From assembly GCF_030068455.1 (NCBI RefSeq), contig NZ_JAQOSQ010000005.1, forward strand, positions 146,197 to 210,196: a DNA stretch of 64,000 nt, given 5' to 3'. Shown here piece by piece: positions 55,952 to 64,000 of this stretch (its first letter is position 1; every line of letters starts with the position of its first letter). The position numbers were made by a program, and so were the translations under genes. Under the pieces are notes generated by a model. The model saw only the letters and a program-made list of their open reading frames with translations, had not been told where the DNA came from and did not search any database. The DNA is from Roseofilum casamattae BLCC-M143. GTDB lineage: Bacteria > Cyanobacteriota > Cyanobacteriia > Cyanobacteriales > Desertifilaceae.

Positions 55952-57391
55952 TCAGTTCTCAAAATCAATCTCTGGAGCAAAATTCTGCGATTGAAACTGG
56001 GGTTTGGTTTCAAATAGACTGGTTGAATTGAGTTGGAAATTCACGGAGAGGGGTTGCTCCGGTTCCTCTACGGGTTCAGACTCTACATCGAGAGCGGTTT
56101 CAGTCAAAGAATTTTGTTGCCATTCGCTCCAACTGAACTCACCGGCAACCGAAGAATTCAACTCTGTTTCAATTGGCGCCAAAACGCGAGCAATTTGCGT
56201 GTGGGTTTCCAGCTCCTCAGTCGAAGAAAATAGATCTCCGAGTCCGTCCACTAAATTGCGAATATTATCCCGAAATTCCGGATCGCCAAGCAAATCATCA
56301 ATATCAGAAGTCAGCTTTTGCGTATTTTGGAACGTCGATCGCGCTGAATCCAAAGTTTCTTGCAACATTAATAGCGTATTGGGATTATTAATTCCATTTG
56401 AGATATCGCGCAGGTTGGCAGACGCTTGAGCGGCATTATTAGAAAGAGTTTCTAAATTTCCTAATAACTGACTTTGTTCGACTTCGCCAATAATTGGAGT
56501 TAATCGGGAGACTGCTCCTTGAATATCTTGAGAAGTTTGTTCCAAGTTCGCTAACGTATTCGTCAGAGTCGAACGATTTGCAGTCATTAAGCCATTCAGA
56601 TTGGCCAAGGTTTTTTGCAGCTCCACGCTCGTTGTTTCCACCTGAGCCGTAAGAGTTGCCGCATTCTGGGTAAATTGGTCGGTGACTTGAAGTGTCGATT
56701 GGCGAATACTATCAGCAGCGCTACCCACAGACTGAGTGGCATTAGAGATGGTGCTAATTTCTCCTTTGGCTAAGATCGTCACTTCCGATAATTCGGCCAT
56801 CAACTCGGAAAGGTCGCCGCTAATACTGGTGAAACTCTCAGCCGCAGCAGTGGCTCCTTCTAAAGTGGCAAGCAGTTGTGTATAAAATTCGTCCGAACTG
56901 AGCAAGCGAGAAACTTCTAATCCTTCGCGAAGCAGTTCCAGATAGCTGACTCCAACAACCCCTTGCAGTCGCGAACCGTTGCAAATCAGTAACTCGCGAT
57001 CGCATTCGGCAGAGAGAGCATTATAGGTTATGTCACCTGGGAGAGGGGCAAGGGGAATAATATCAATAGAAGTTGCACCGACGAGTCCGGATTGATTCGC
57101 TTCAATCGTTGCATTTTTTGGCATCAGTAGATCGGGTTGGACAATCGTAATAGTTACTTCTACGCCGTTAGAACTGGGATTGATTGCCGTAATTCCACCA
57201 ACATCAACCCCTCGATAGCGCACATCCGCCCCAATTTGCATTCCTTCAACACTTGCAAATTCCACGATCGCCGAGTAAGTCTTTTGACCGAATGTTGCTC
57301 CTCGCAACCAGAGGACGAGACCGCCAAAGAGGCCGACTCCAACCGCAATTAATAACCCAACTGAGCCTTCTCGAATTGTCCGTTGCCGCAT
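55952..57391 (-). CDS. Mce/MlaD-family lipid-transport protein
   Basis: A 479-residue membrane-anchored protein with an N-terminal transmembrane helix (VGLLIAVGVGLFGGLVLWL, about 11-29) and an MCE/MlaD domain (about 37-125: VRYRGVDVGGI..., ...GLVGATSIDII). A long helical coiled region of Gln/Asn/Ser-rich heptads follows (about 165-390). The C-terminal 90 residues are acidic. It probably forms part of an Mla/TGD2-like phospholipid transporter between membranes. The usual permease and ATPase genes are not adjacent. It is divergent from the YbjN-domain gene. Confidence 0.88.
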   Translation of the reverse strand: MRQRTIREGSVGLLIAVGVGLFGGLVLWLRGATFGQKTYSAIVEFASVEGMQIGADVRYRGVDVGGITAINPSSNGVEVTITIVQPDLLMPKNATIEANQSGLVGATSIDIIPLAPLPGDITYNALSAECDRELLICNGSRLQGVVGVSYLELLREGLEVSRLLSSDEFYTQLLATLEGATAAAESFTSISGDLSELMAELSEVTILAKGEISTISNATQSVGSAADSIRQSTLQVTDQFTQNAATLTAQVETTSVELQKTLANLNGLMTANRSTLTNTLANLEQTSQDIQGAVSRLTPIIGEVEQSQLLGNLETLSNNAAQASANLRDISNGINNPNTLLMLQETLDSARSTFQNTQKLTSDIDDLLGDPEFRDNIRNLVDGLGDLFSSTEELETHTQIARVLAPIETELNSSVAGEFSWSEWQQNSLTETALDVESEPVEEPEQPLSVNFQLNSTSLFETKPQFQSQNFAPEIDFEN

Positions 57392-57506
57392 AATGGTATC
57401 CGCTTGCTACAACAGTAGTCAGCCTTATCTTAGCGGAAGAGCGTCCCCAGACTCTAGGAGATTGCGGAACGCCCTTCCCGAGTTCTTAATGATTGCACGA
57501 TACCCT

Positions 57507-58544
57507 ATGATGGCTAACGTTTCTCTAGACCTCAATCGCCCCATTATGTTCCAGACTCAAGATGAGTCTCCTCTAGAACTCCAGGCGATACAGGTTATTT
57601 CCCACACGGAAGAGTCTGTTTCCGATGTTCGTTTATTGCTACAAACCGATTTTCTCTCCTATGAGGCGATCGTCGATCGCGGTGACTTTAACCTAGCCAC
57701 AAAATGGCGCGGAGCAATGACCGGAGAATTTGTTCCTGAAGAACCCATTGTACTTGAGCTGACTCTATTACCGGAGCGAATTCCGCAACCGGTTCCTGAT
57801 GATTTAACCGAAATTTTAAATAAACATAATCTACAAACCGAACTCTGGTTTTGCTTGGGAGTCTATCAACAGTTAGAAACCACTCAAGTTGGTTATCGGA
57901 CATTCTGGGATAAGACCAACTTAGGACAACTCAATCGAGCAGTAAACATCGGAGTAGAAGCCATTACTCAGTTGTTTTCAGCCTTACAAGAAGAGGTCGA
58001 AGAAATTTTGGCTCCTGGAGAGCAAGAAAGCCAATGGGCAAGCATCCTACAGCAGTTAGAGCGTTGGAGCGAGGAGGAAGAGGAGGAAACCATGACTGAG
58101 GTTGTCAGAGAGTTTTTCGATCGCGAAGACTGGCCGTTTATCCAACTCGAGGAGGGACTATTCCAGTTAGCTTTTGCTGGGGAGAACGGCCGCTGGCGAT
58201 GCTATACTCGAATTCGGCAAGCTGAAGAACAACTATTATTTTATTCCATTTGTCCTTTAGTCGTTTCCGACGATCGCCGTACTGCCATAGCCGAATTTTT
58301 AACAAACGTTAATTACGGGGCAGTTATTGGCAACTTCGAGCTAGACTGGAGCGATGGAGAAATTCGCTATAAAACCAGTATTGATGTTGAAGGCGATCGT
58401 CTCAGCGTCCCTTTAATGGAAAATCTGGTCTATGCCAATGTCATAATGATGGATCGATATCTACCAGGGATCGTCGCAGTCATTGAAGACGAGACATCTG
58501 TTGATGAAGCGATCGCTCGCATTGAGAAATCGCCAAGTGCTTGA
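57507..58544 (+). CDS. YbjN-domain protein
   Basis: About 345 residues from the ATG pair at 57507/57510. The frame is open for 38 more codons upstream, but those lie in the divergent promoter region and look non-coding. The N-terminal domain (about 1-110) is beta-rich and unassigned. An acidic linker (WSEEEEEETM) precedes a YbjN / type III chaperone-like domain (about 190-330: EFFDREDWPFIQLEEGLFQL, ...RIRQAEEQLLFYSICPL, and NYGAVIGNFELDWSDGEIRY). YbjN folds resemble secretion chaperones. It is co-directional with the following genes (44 bp gap) and may belong to the same cluster. Confidence 0.75.
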   Translation: MMANVSLDLNRPIMFQTQDESPLELQAIQVISHTEESVSDVRLLLQTDFLSYEAIVDRGDFNLATKWRGAMTGEFVPEEPIVLELTLLPERIPQPVPDDLTEILNKHNLQTELWFCLGVYQQLETTQVGYRTFWDKTNLGQLNRAVNIGVEAITQLFSALQEEVEEILAPGEQESQWASILQQLERWSEEEEEETMTEVVREFFDREDWPFIQLEEGLFQLAFAGENGRWRCYTRIRQAEEQLLFYSICPLVVSDDRRTAIAEFLTNVNYGAVIGNFELDWSDGEIRYKTSIDVEGDRLSVPLMENLVYANVIMMDRYLPGIVAVIEDETSVDEAIARIEKSPSA

Positions 58545-58588
58545 GTCCAATGCTGGAGTGAAATTCTATTGAGGAACGAACCACTGCA

Positions 58589-60991
58589 ATGACACGAGGA
58601 CGAAATAACCGGCCCTTCGGGCGGCGCACGCTCCAGGAAATGGAACAGCTCGGCAGAGGTCGAGCCGACAGTCAATTCAACCGTTTGCGCAGCGGGTTTG
58701 TTTACCGACTCTACCGTTTCTTTCCCTTCTGGATCAGGCGACTCATTCCCTTCATCCGGGAAGACGTGCAGGATCTATTTCGTCGCGAGAGGGAGGCAGA
58801 GGAAGAAAGCTCGGACAGCTTAGATGCAGAAGGAACAACAGCAGTTGCTCTTCCTCCTGTCGGCTCTCGGCGAGATCTACTGTATGCCGAGTATCGCTGT
58901 GCTTGGGGCGATCCTCTCGGCTGCGATCTGCCTCGCCAAAGCATTGAAGGCGATCCGGAAATCAAAGCCTGTTCTCGATGCGGGTTTCCCGCCATTCTAC
59001 GGCCGAAAGCGGAAATTATCGGCCATCGCGGTCGCTATCGGGTAACGGAGTTCCTGGGCAGTCGGGGGTTGGGACGGTTGTATCGAGGGGTTGCTGTGGT
59101 CAACGGCGCTCCGGTAACTATTAAGGAATATCTCCTGCCAAAACGGTATTTTAACAGTCAAGAAGAAAAGAATTATAAAGATAACTTTGAAAATGTAGCG
59201 GGGGCAGTATTAGCAGACGGCCGGGCCCAGGATTTCCGCGTCCTCAGTTATGGAGATGCAGTTGGCGATCGCCACGAAGAGCGCTGTTATGTGATTACAG
59301 AGGGAACGAATAACCTCTATCCCACATTGCGTACTTATTTGCAACAGAAAGGAGCCATGGACGAGTACCAGTTGGTTCATTTCCTCAATCAAGTATTGCA
59401 AAGTTTAGAATCTCTCCACGGTCAGAAATATCGCCTGCCCTCCAGCCAAGTTCAGGGAGGCTTGGCTCATGGCAATTTGAGTTTAGATTCCCTATTAATT
59501 TTGCCCCAAGAGCAAGAGTTTTTTCAGTTTCCCCAATTCTTGGTCTATTTGTCCGATTTATCCCTGTGGGAACATCGCTTTTATCCTCCTCCAATTACTC
59601 CAAAACGCCCGACTCTAGACCAGGATTTGCGCGATTTGGGCCAGGTGAGTTTTGCCCTGCTGACGGGAACTTGGTCTCTGGAAGGAGAACGCAGTTTAAA
59701 CCCCAAACTCACTCAAACTTGGCCGGAAGTTGAGCCGCAAGTCCAGAACTTTGTCTGGCGTTTATTGGAGATCGATACCCCATTTGAGAGTGCCGAAATC
59801 GCGCGCAAATCTCTGCCCCAATTATCCAAATCCTTGCGGGTGATGGATCTCAAATCGGTGGAACCGGAACCCGAAACCGTTCGGCGGCGGCGCTGGTGGT
59901 GGCTGTGGTTGTTGCTCCTTTTGCTTTTGGGCAGCGCTTTAGCCTGGTGGTGGCTGCGGCGGCCGAGGGAAATAGCAACGGCGAAAGAACCAAAACCCTG
60001 TTGCGTTCGAGATGTTCCCGCCATTCCCCAAGGAGACTTTCGCTATACTGGAGTGCGAGATGGCATTTGGAATTATGCCGTCAGGCAAGGTAATTTAGTC
60101 GCGTTCGGCCAAACTTTGGAGCGGGAGTTGGAACAGTCAATCCCGCAGATGCGCTTGAGCTACGAACCGGTAGCCTCAGCAGAAGACGCGATTGCCGAAG
60201 TCCGCCAAGAACAAGCCGATTTTGCCATTATTCCCGCCTTACGCGAGGTGGATTTGCAGGCAGAAGTGATTGCTTATGATGGTCTGGCAATTTTTGTGCC
60301 CTTCGGTTACGAGTTTCGCGCAGATTCTTTACCTCGTCGCTTGCAGGGACAGTTGACTTTAGAGCAAGTGCGCCGCTTGTATACCGGAGAAATCACGAAC
60401 TGGCAGGCGTTAGGCGGTCCGGATTTACCGGTGAAATTATACGTGCCCGAGGATAAAGAAAGTATCCGTATTTTCGAGGAAAAAGTGCTGCAAGATGCCG
60501 GAGCGATCGCGGCATTTCGGCAACTTTTACCTCGAGCAGATAATCCGGATGGATTTATCGCCCAAGAGTCCCAGAAGGAAGTCGCTGTATTGCCGATTTT
60601 CGAGCTATTTCGGACGATGTTATTTGATTTTGAAGAACAAAATATCGGTGGTATTGGCTTCGGCGCCATCGTGCAGGTGTTCGGACAATGTTCGGTATAT
60701 CCATTGGCGATCGCGACGGAGAACGAGCCGGCAGTACAACCTCTAATTCAACAGAGCGATCGCCCCGTGAATCCCGGCACGGATTTGTGTAATGATAAAG
60801 GAAGTTATTATCCCCATGCCGAACTCTTTCAAACGGGAAAATATCCCTTAGCTTATTCTCTGGCGGTTGTTTATCCTCGCGATAATAGTCGTCCTCCCGT
60901 AGGGCAAAAGTTTGCCGAACTGCTGCAAACCGAAGAACTGCAACAACTGCTCGCCAAAACCGGACTAATTCCTCTGGAGACTTTACCATGA
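58589..60991 (+). CDS. membrane pseudokinase fused to a PstS-like binding domain
   Basis: An 800-residue protein. Order: a basic N-terminus; a four-cysteine zinc motif (YRCAWGDPLGC ... ACSRCG, about 107-136); a protein-kinase-like domain (about 145-415); a Trp/Leu-rich transmembrane helix (about 433-455); and a phosphate-ABC-type substrate-binding domain (about 470-800, LTLEQVRRLYTGEITNWQAL). In the kinase part the VTIKEY lysine is present, but HRD is HGN (H294) and DFG is DLS, so it is probably a pseudokinase. The stop overlaps the next start by 4 nt (ATGA). It could sense a ligand outside the membrane and signal to the injection-system genes (inference). Confidence 0.82.
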   Translation: MTRGRNNRPFGRRTLQEMEQLGRGRADSQFNRLRSGFVYRLYRFFPFWIRRLIPFIREDVQDLFRREREAEEESSDSLDAEGTTAVALPPVGSRRDLLYAEYRCAWGDPLGCDLPRQSIEGDPEIKACSRCGFPAILRPKAEIIGHRGRYRVTEFLGSRGLGRLYRGVAVVNGAPVTIKEYLLPKRYFNSQEEKNYKDNFENVAGAVLADGRAQDFRVLSYGDAVGDRHEERCYVITEGTNNLYPTLRTYLQQKGAMDEYQLVHFLNQVLQSLESLHGQKYRLPSSQVQGGLAHGNLSLDSLLILPQEQEFFQFPQFLVYLSDLSLWEHRFYPPPITPKRPTLDQDLRDLGQVSFALLTGTWSLEGERSLNPKLTQTWPEVEPQVQNFVWRLLEIDTPFESAEIARKSLPQLSKSLRVMDLKSVEPEPETVRRRRWWWLWLLLLLLLGSALAWWWLRRPREIATAKEPKPCCVRDVPAIPQGDFRYTGVRDGIWNYAVRQGNLVAFGQTLERELEQSIPQMRLSYEPVASAEDAIAEVRQEQADFAIIPALREVDLQAEVIAYDGLAIFVPFGYEFRADSLPRRLQGQLTLEQVRRLYTGEITNWQALGGPDLPVKLYVPEDKESIRIFEEKVLQDAGAIAAFRQLLPRADNPDGFIAQESQKEVAVLPIFELFRTMLFDFEEQNIGGIGFGAIVQVFGQCSVYPLAIATENEPAVQPLIQQSDRPVNPGTDLCNDKGSYYPHAELFQTGKYPLAYSLAVVYPRDNSRPPVGQKFAELLQTEELQQLLAKTGLIPLETLP

Positions 60992-61251
60992 GCAACGATC
61001 CTACTCCTCGCGCATCTTGGAAGCCCATTGGCGATCCCAATCGCATGGCAGGATTTACAATTCCCGCTCCCTTTCAAACCAAGAAACGGCCGACTGACGC
61101 CATTAATTTTGAGAACTTGCAGAAAGCAGCAGGCGCTCTCAAAGACGATCCGCTGCAAGTGCAAAAACTAGCCGATCGCGTCTATTCAATGCTGATGGAA
61201 GATCTACATCAACAAAAAGATCGTAAAGGACTCTATGGAGGAAAACACTAA
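60988..61251 (+). CDS. small protein of the tube-gene cluster
   Basis: An 87-residue soluble protein starting within the ATGA overlap with the pseudokinase and ending in a TAATG overlap with the tube gene. Translation of all three is likely coupled. It begins RASWKPIGDPNRMAGFTIPA and has a helical second half (ALKDDPLQVQKLADRVYSML). The W-x-P-[IL]-G start is shared with the 62181 protein. I do not recognise a family; a small assembly or chaperone role is only inferred from position. Confidence 0.7.
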   Translation: MSNDPTPRASWKPIGDPNRMAGFTIPAPFQTKKRPTDAINFENLQKAAGALKDDPLQVQKLADRVYSMLMEDLHQQKDRKGLYGGKH

Positions 61252-62141
61252 TGTTTGGAGGTTCATCCCTGGCTTCATTTGCCAACCGCTCTTCCCTCTC
61301 AGCAATACGACAAGCAATGAATCGGCAAAATGCAGCCGCGCAACAGCGATCGCAGCAAACTCAACCCATGCAACCGAGGACTCGCCAAGTCTCAAAACCG
61401 AATCTGAGAAAGCCACCCAATCAATGGACGATGCATCGCTCCAACTATATTTTGACCAATCGGTTCTATGTCGAGATTGGCAATGAGATTAAAGCCTCGT
61501 TTAGCGAGTGTTCTGGTTTTGGAGTTAACCTTAAGAAAGAAACCTTATTAGAAGGAGGATTGAACGAGCGTCAGCACGTTCTTGTCGGTCATGCTGAATT
61601 TGATGACGTAACTCTAAAGCGCGGTATGACCAATGATATTACCTTTTGGGATTGGTTATCAGAAACATTAATCTCATACCCAAAAACCCGACATAATATA
61701 AATATCTTGCTCTTTAACCAAGCTGGAGAAACTCAATTATCCTGGTCTTTACTGGATGCAATTCCAATTAGCTGGAAAGCGCCTGCCTTTCAAGCAGAAA
61801 GCTCCTCAGTTGCGATCGAAGAACTAACGTTAGCTTATGAAGGGATTGAGTTAGTGTCTCCAGGAAGCAGAACCAAACAAGTCGATCTACAATCCGTCCG
61901 AAATAGCACTCAGAATATGGGACCCAGCCCAGCTCAACTTCGCAGCGCGCAGCAAACGAGTCAGCCACAAACTCCGCAACTGAGTCCTCAAGTCCAAGCC
62001 CAAATTCAAGCCTTACAAAATCAAGCCAACGTACTGCAAGCACAAATGAAAACAGTTCCCTCGTTTATGCAGGCACCTTTACAAGCCCAAATGCAAGTAC
62101 TTCAAGCTCAAATACAAGCCCTAAAAAATCAGGGCAGATAG
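61251..62141 (+). CDS. gp19-like tube protein of a contractile injection system
   Basis: A 296-residue protein. The central domain (about 60-210) has the phage T4 gp19 / eCIS tube pattern: NRFYVEIGNEIKASFSECSG, LLEGGLNERQHVLVGHAEFD, DVTLKRGMTNDITFWDWL and WKAPAFQAESSSVAIEELTL. In eCIS the tube protein polymerises into the inner tube that is pushed out by sheath contraction. The N-terminal 60 residues (Gln/Asn-rich, with RSQQTQPM) and a C-terminal Gln-rich helix (about 240-296: QAQIQALQNQANVLQAQM) are extensions not found in the short tube family. It starts in a TAATG overlap with the previous gene. Confidence 0.82.
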   Translation: MFGGSSLASFANRSSLSAIRQAMNRQNAAAQQRSQQTQPMQPRTRQVSKPNLRKPPNQWTMHRSNYILTNRFYVEIGNEIKASFSECSGFGVNLKKETLLEGGLNERQHVLVGHAEFDDVTLKRGMTNDITFWDWLSETLISYPKTRHNINILLFNQAGETQLSWSLLDAIPISWKAPAFQAESSSVAIEELTLAYEGIELVSPGSRTKQVDLQSVRNSTQNMGPSPAQLRSAQQTSQPQTPQLSPQVQAQIQALQNQANVLQAQMKTVPSFMQAPLQAQMQVLQAQIQALKNQGR

Positions 62142-62180
62142 TATGGGAAATAATGGGTTAGAGCCATAGGGAGTAGATTA

Positions 62181-64000
62181 ATGACCGAAGAATTACAACG
62201 CGATGGTTTACCAGAAAATCCCTTAAGTCAACACGTGCCTCTACGGTGGCATCAACCCTTAGGACAAACCTTTATTTCTCCGAAAGCTATTGCTCCATTA
62301 GGCGCTCGGAAAATCAGCTTTTTAGGCGCTCCCATGGTTCAAGGAATACTGAACCCGAATGAGCTGGAATTTCGCGGCAGTCAATCTTCTCCATTGGGTC
62401 AGTCAGAACCCCTCAGTCCCAATATCCAGTTATCTGCAGAAATGCCGGATATTCGGGATGAATTATCGAATACGGAAAGCGCGCGATCTCCGTCACCAGA
62501 TCGGTCAATGCAATTGGGCGATCGAGAGCCTCAATTCTCCAGTCAAAGCGATCGACTACAAGCCAAAGTAGATAATCGAACTAGTTCTAGTAATCCATCA
62601 TCTTCCAGAGAAATTCAGCCCGAGATTCCTTCAGAACAAGAATTAAATTTCAGTCAAGATTCAGAGAGCGATCGAGGATCTATACAAAGAGAAATTGATT
62701 CTTATTCATCAACAGATTTAATTGGAGATCCATCATCAGTGCAGCGAGTAGAATCAGACCAGATCGATCCTCCTAAATCCAGCACTAATTTTGATGCATC
62801 AAAAGAACCAAAAAGTGAAAATAATTATGATTGGGAAAGATTTAGTAACTATGATACATCTTCACAACCAGATATACAATCAAAAAAAGAAACAAGGCCA
62901 ACAGCCCAAGCAGGTAAAAAAATATCCAATAAACCTGGATTATTTCGCTCGATTCTAAATACAATATCATCCGTATCTAAATCCATATCATCTTCACCTA
63001 CTGACATAGAAACCAAATCGGTAGAAGCCAATCTAGAACAACCTAAAGTTGAATCAACTGGAAGCACTTCTATTCAGAGCCAAGATCGCTCCAACCAAAT
63101 TGCTAAAAAAACAGAAGAGAGTTCTAGCAGTGAGAGCGATCGCGCTCCACACAGTACAAAAAAAATCAATCAAGATATTCACTTACCACATCCATCGACT
63201 CTTCAAAATAAACAAAAAAACACAATTCATCAATCTCCTCAACCTTTAACTCACATTCGTCCCCTTAATTCATCTCCAATTAGCTTAAGTAGACTAACTA
63301 AAAATCAAAAAATCAAAGTTCAGAATACAATACAACCTCAAAAAAACAAAACAATTAATAACGACACTCCTGAATCTTGGTCTAGTATTGAAGAATTAAT
63401 TGGAGAATCAGGATCGAGCAACATCTCAGAACCTATAAATTCAAAATATATGTTGCAAAGAGCTAGTCAAAATCCTACAAAAATATCTTCTTCTGTGGGA
63501 GAAACCAACCCTCAACCCAACCTACAGCGAGAAGAACTCTCCCCTTCTGCTGGAGCGGAAACGGGAGCAACCCGCACTCAACCCAACCTACAGCGAGAAG
63601 AACTCTCCCCTTCTGCTGGAGCGGAAACGGGAGCAACCCGCACTCAACCCAACCTACAGCGAGGGTTTCTCTCCAACTCTAGAGAAATTCCCCCTTCTAC
63701 AACAGCCGAAACGGGAGAAACCAACCTACAGCGAGAAGAACTCTCCCCTTCTGCTGGAGCGGAAACGGGAGAAACCCGCACTCAACCCAACCTACAGCGA
63801 GAAGAACTCTCCCCTTCTGCTGGAGCGGAAACGGGAGCAACCAACCCTCAACCCAACCTACAGCGAGAAGAACTCTCCCCTTCTGCTGGAGCGGAAACGG
63901 GAGAAACCAACCCTCAACCCAACCTACAGCGAGAAGAACTCTCCCCTTCTGCTGGAGCGGAAACGGGAGAAACCCACCCTCAACCCAACCTACAGCGAGA
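62181..64000 (+). CDS. large disordered QR-motif protein (3' truncated by the window)
   Basis: The frame is open from the ATG at 62181 to the end of the window (at least 606 residues). The first 50 residues are ordered (LRWHQPLGQTFISPKAIAPL, GARKISFLGAPMV). The rest is Ser/Gln/Asp-rich and disordered, then from about residue 440 consists of 22-residue repeats. LQR, IQR and VQR dipeptide cores recur, as in DUF4157-type proteins and cargo linked to contractile injection systems. The DNA at 62600-63480 is more AT-rich than its surroundings. It follows the tube gene by 39 bp. Its role (tape-measure, cargo or anchor) cannot be decided. Confidence 0.75.
   Translation, partial: MTEELQRDGLPENPLSQHVPLRWHQPLGQTFISPKAIAPLGARKISFLGAPMVQGILNPNELEFRGSQSSPLGQSEPLSPNIQLSAEMPDIRDELSNTESARSPSPDRSMQLGDREPQFSSQSDRLQAKVDNRTSSSNPSSSREIQPEIPSEQELNFSQDSESDRGSIQREIDSYSSTDLIGDPSSVQRVESDQIDPPKSSTNFDASKEPKSENNYDWERFSNYDTSSQPDIQSKKETRPTAQAGKKISNKPGLFRSILNTISSVSKSISSSPTDIETKSVEANLEQPKVESTGSTSIQSQDRSNQIAKKTEESSSSESDRAPHSTKKINQDIHLPHPSTLQNKQKNTIHQSPQPLTHIRPLNSSPISLSRLTKNQKIKVQNTIQPQKNKTINNDTPESWSSIEELIGESGSSNISEPINSKYMLQRASQNPTKISSSVGETNPQPNLQREELSPSAGAETGATRTQPNLQREELSPSAGAETGATRTQPNLQRGFLSNSREIPPSTTAETGETNLQREELSPSAGAETGETRTQPNLQREELSPSAGAETGATNPQPNLQREELSPSAGAETGETNPQPNLQREELSPSAGAETGETHPQPNLQR
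63502..64000. repeat. 66-bp tandem coding repeats (22-residue units)
   Basis: Units of 66 bp encode EELSPSAGAETG followed by [AE]T[RNH][TP]QPNLQR. At least six units are visible. One degenerate unit (GFLSNSREIPPSTTAETG) lies between the second and third, and the array runs beyond the window. The high DNA identity means the unit number is probably variable. Confidence 0.9.

Noticed and set aside
63502..64000. Regularly spaced repeats that might suggest a CRISPR array
   Set aside because: The 66-bp units are contiguous, stay in one open reading frame and encode a clear 22-residue protein repeat; there are no unique spacers.

Overview
The window looks like chromosomal DNA of a cyanobacterium, probably a filamentous or colonial one. 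The palindrome GCGATCGC (HIP1) recurs throughout, inside genes and between them. Lineage-typical genes are present: a cyAbrB2-type AbrB regulator, a PedR-like small LuxR regulator, type 2 isopentenyl-diphosphate isomerase, Uma2 nuclease-fold proteins, short-form HisG, and DUF4347/Calx-beta/RTX giant proteins. No species can be named from the sequence alone.

Layout. 1-2.1 kb: the end of a DUF3685-like membrane protein, a TIGR03032-type protein and an MntA/HepT toxin-antitoxin pair. 2.2-12.5 kb: two giant paralogous RTX adhesin-like genes on the minus strand with very similar 3' halves. 12.8-23.5 kb: mostly housekeeping genes (hisS with a PedR-like regulator, a PfkB sugar kinase, an ABC permease, tRNA-Leu(CAG), a repeat-rich membrane protein, hslO, an M23 lipoprotein). 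23.7-32.8 kb: an accessory island. It holds a nuclease-ParA fusion with a ParB-like partner, PD-(D/E)XK-type proteins, a nucleotidyltransferase-fold protein, a CDC48-like AAA ATPase of the contractile-injection-system type, RelE/YafQ and UPF0175 toxin-antitoxin genes, a 184-bp direct repeat and an IS4-type transposase remnant.

32.9-37.8 kb: a compact minus-strand run of Rrf2 regulator, cobD, pyrR, fni and sppA. 38.1-42.4 kb: cyAbrB2, a zinc-ribbon protein, a GT39-type glycosyltransferase and a choice-of-anchor I protein. 42.6-51.2 kb: signalling genes, including a 1347-aa hybrid histidine kinase with a LOV-type domain directly before a REC-PAS class III adenylate cyclase, then hisG and a second sensor kinase. 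51.2-57.4 kb: a transporter, a secreted-effector-like protein with a CheD-type deamidase domain, Uma2, creatininase-type and Mce/MlaD proteins, and a decayed gene.

57.5-64 kb: a co-directional cluster with overlapping genes that runs off the window: a YbjN-domain protein, a pseudokinase fused to a PstS-like binding domain, a small protein, a gp19-like tube protein and a large disordered protein with 22-residue repeats. This looks like the start of an extracellular or thylakoid contractile injection system (eCIS/tCIS) locus. The CheD-fold protein a few kb upstream, which shares QR-type motifs, is a candidate cargo. The AAA ATPase at 27.8 kb could serve the same machine from a distance. The most interesting items are the CheD-fold candidate effector, the nuclease-ParA/ParB-like module and the LOV kinase-cyclase pair.
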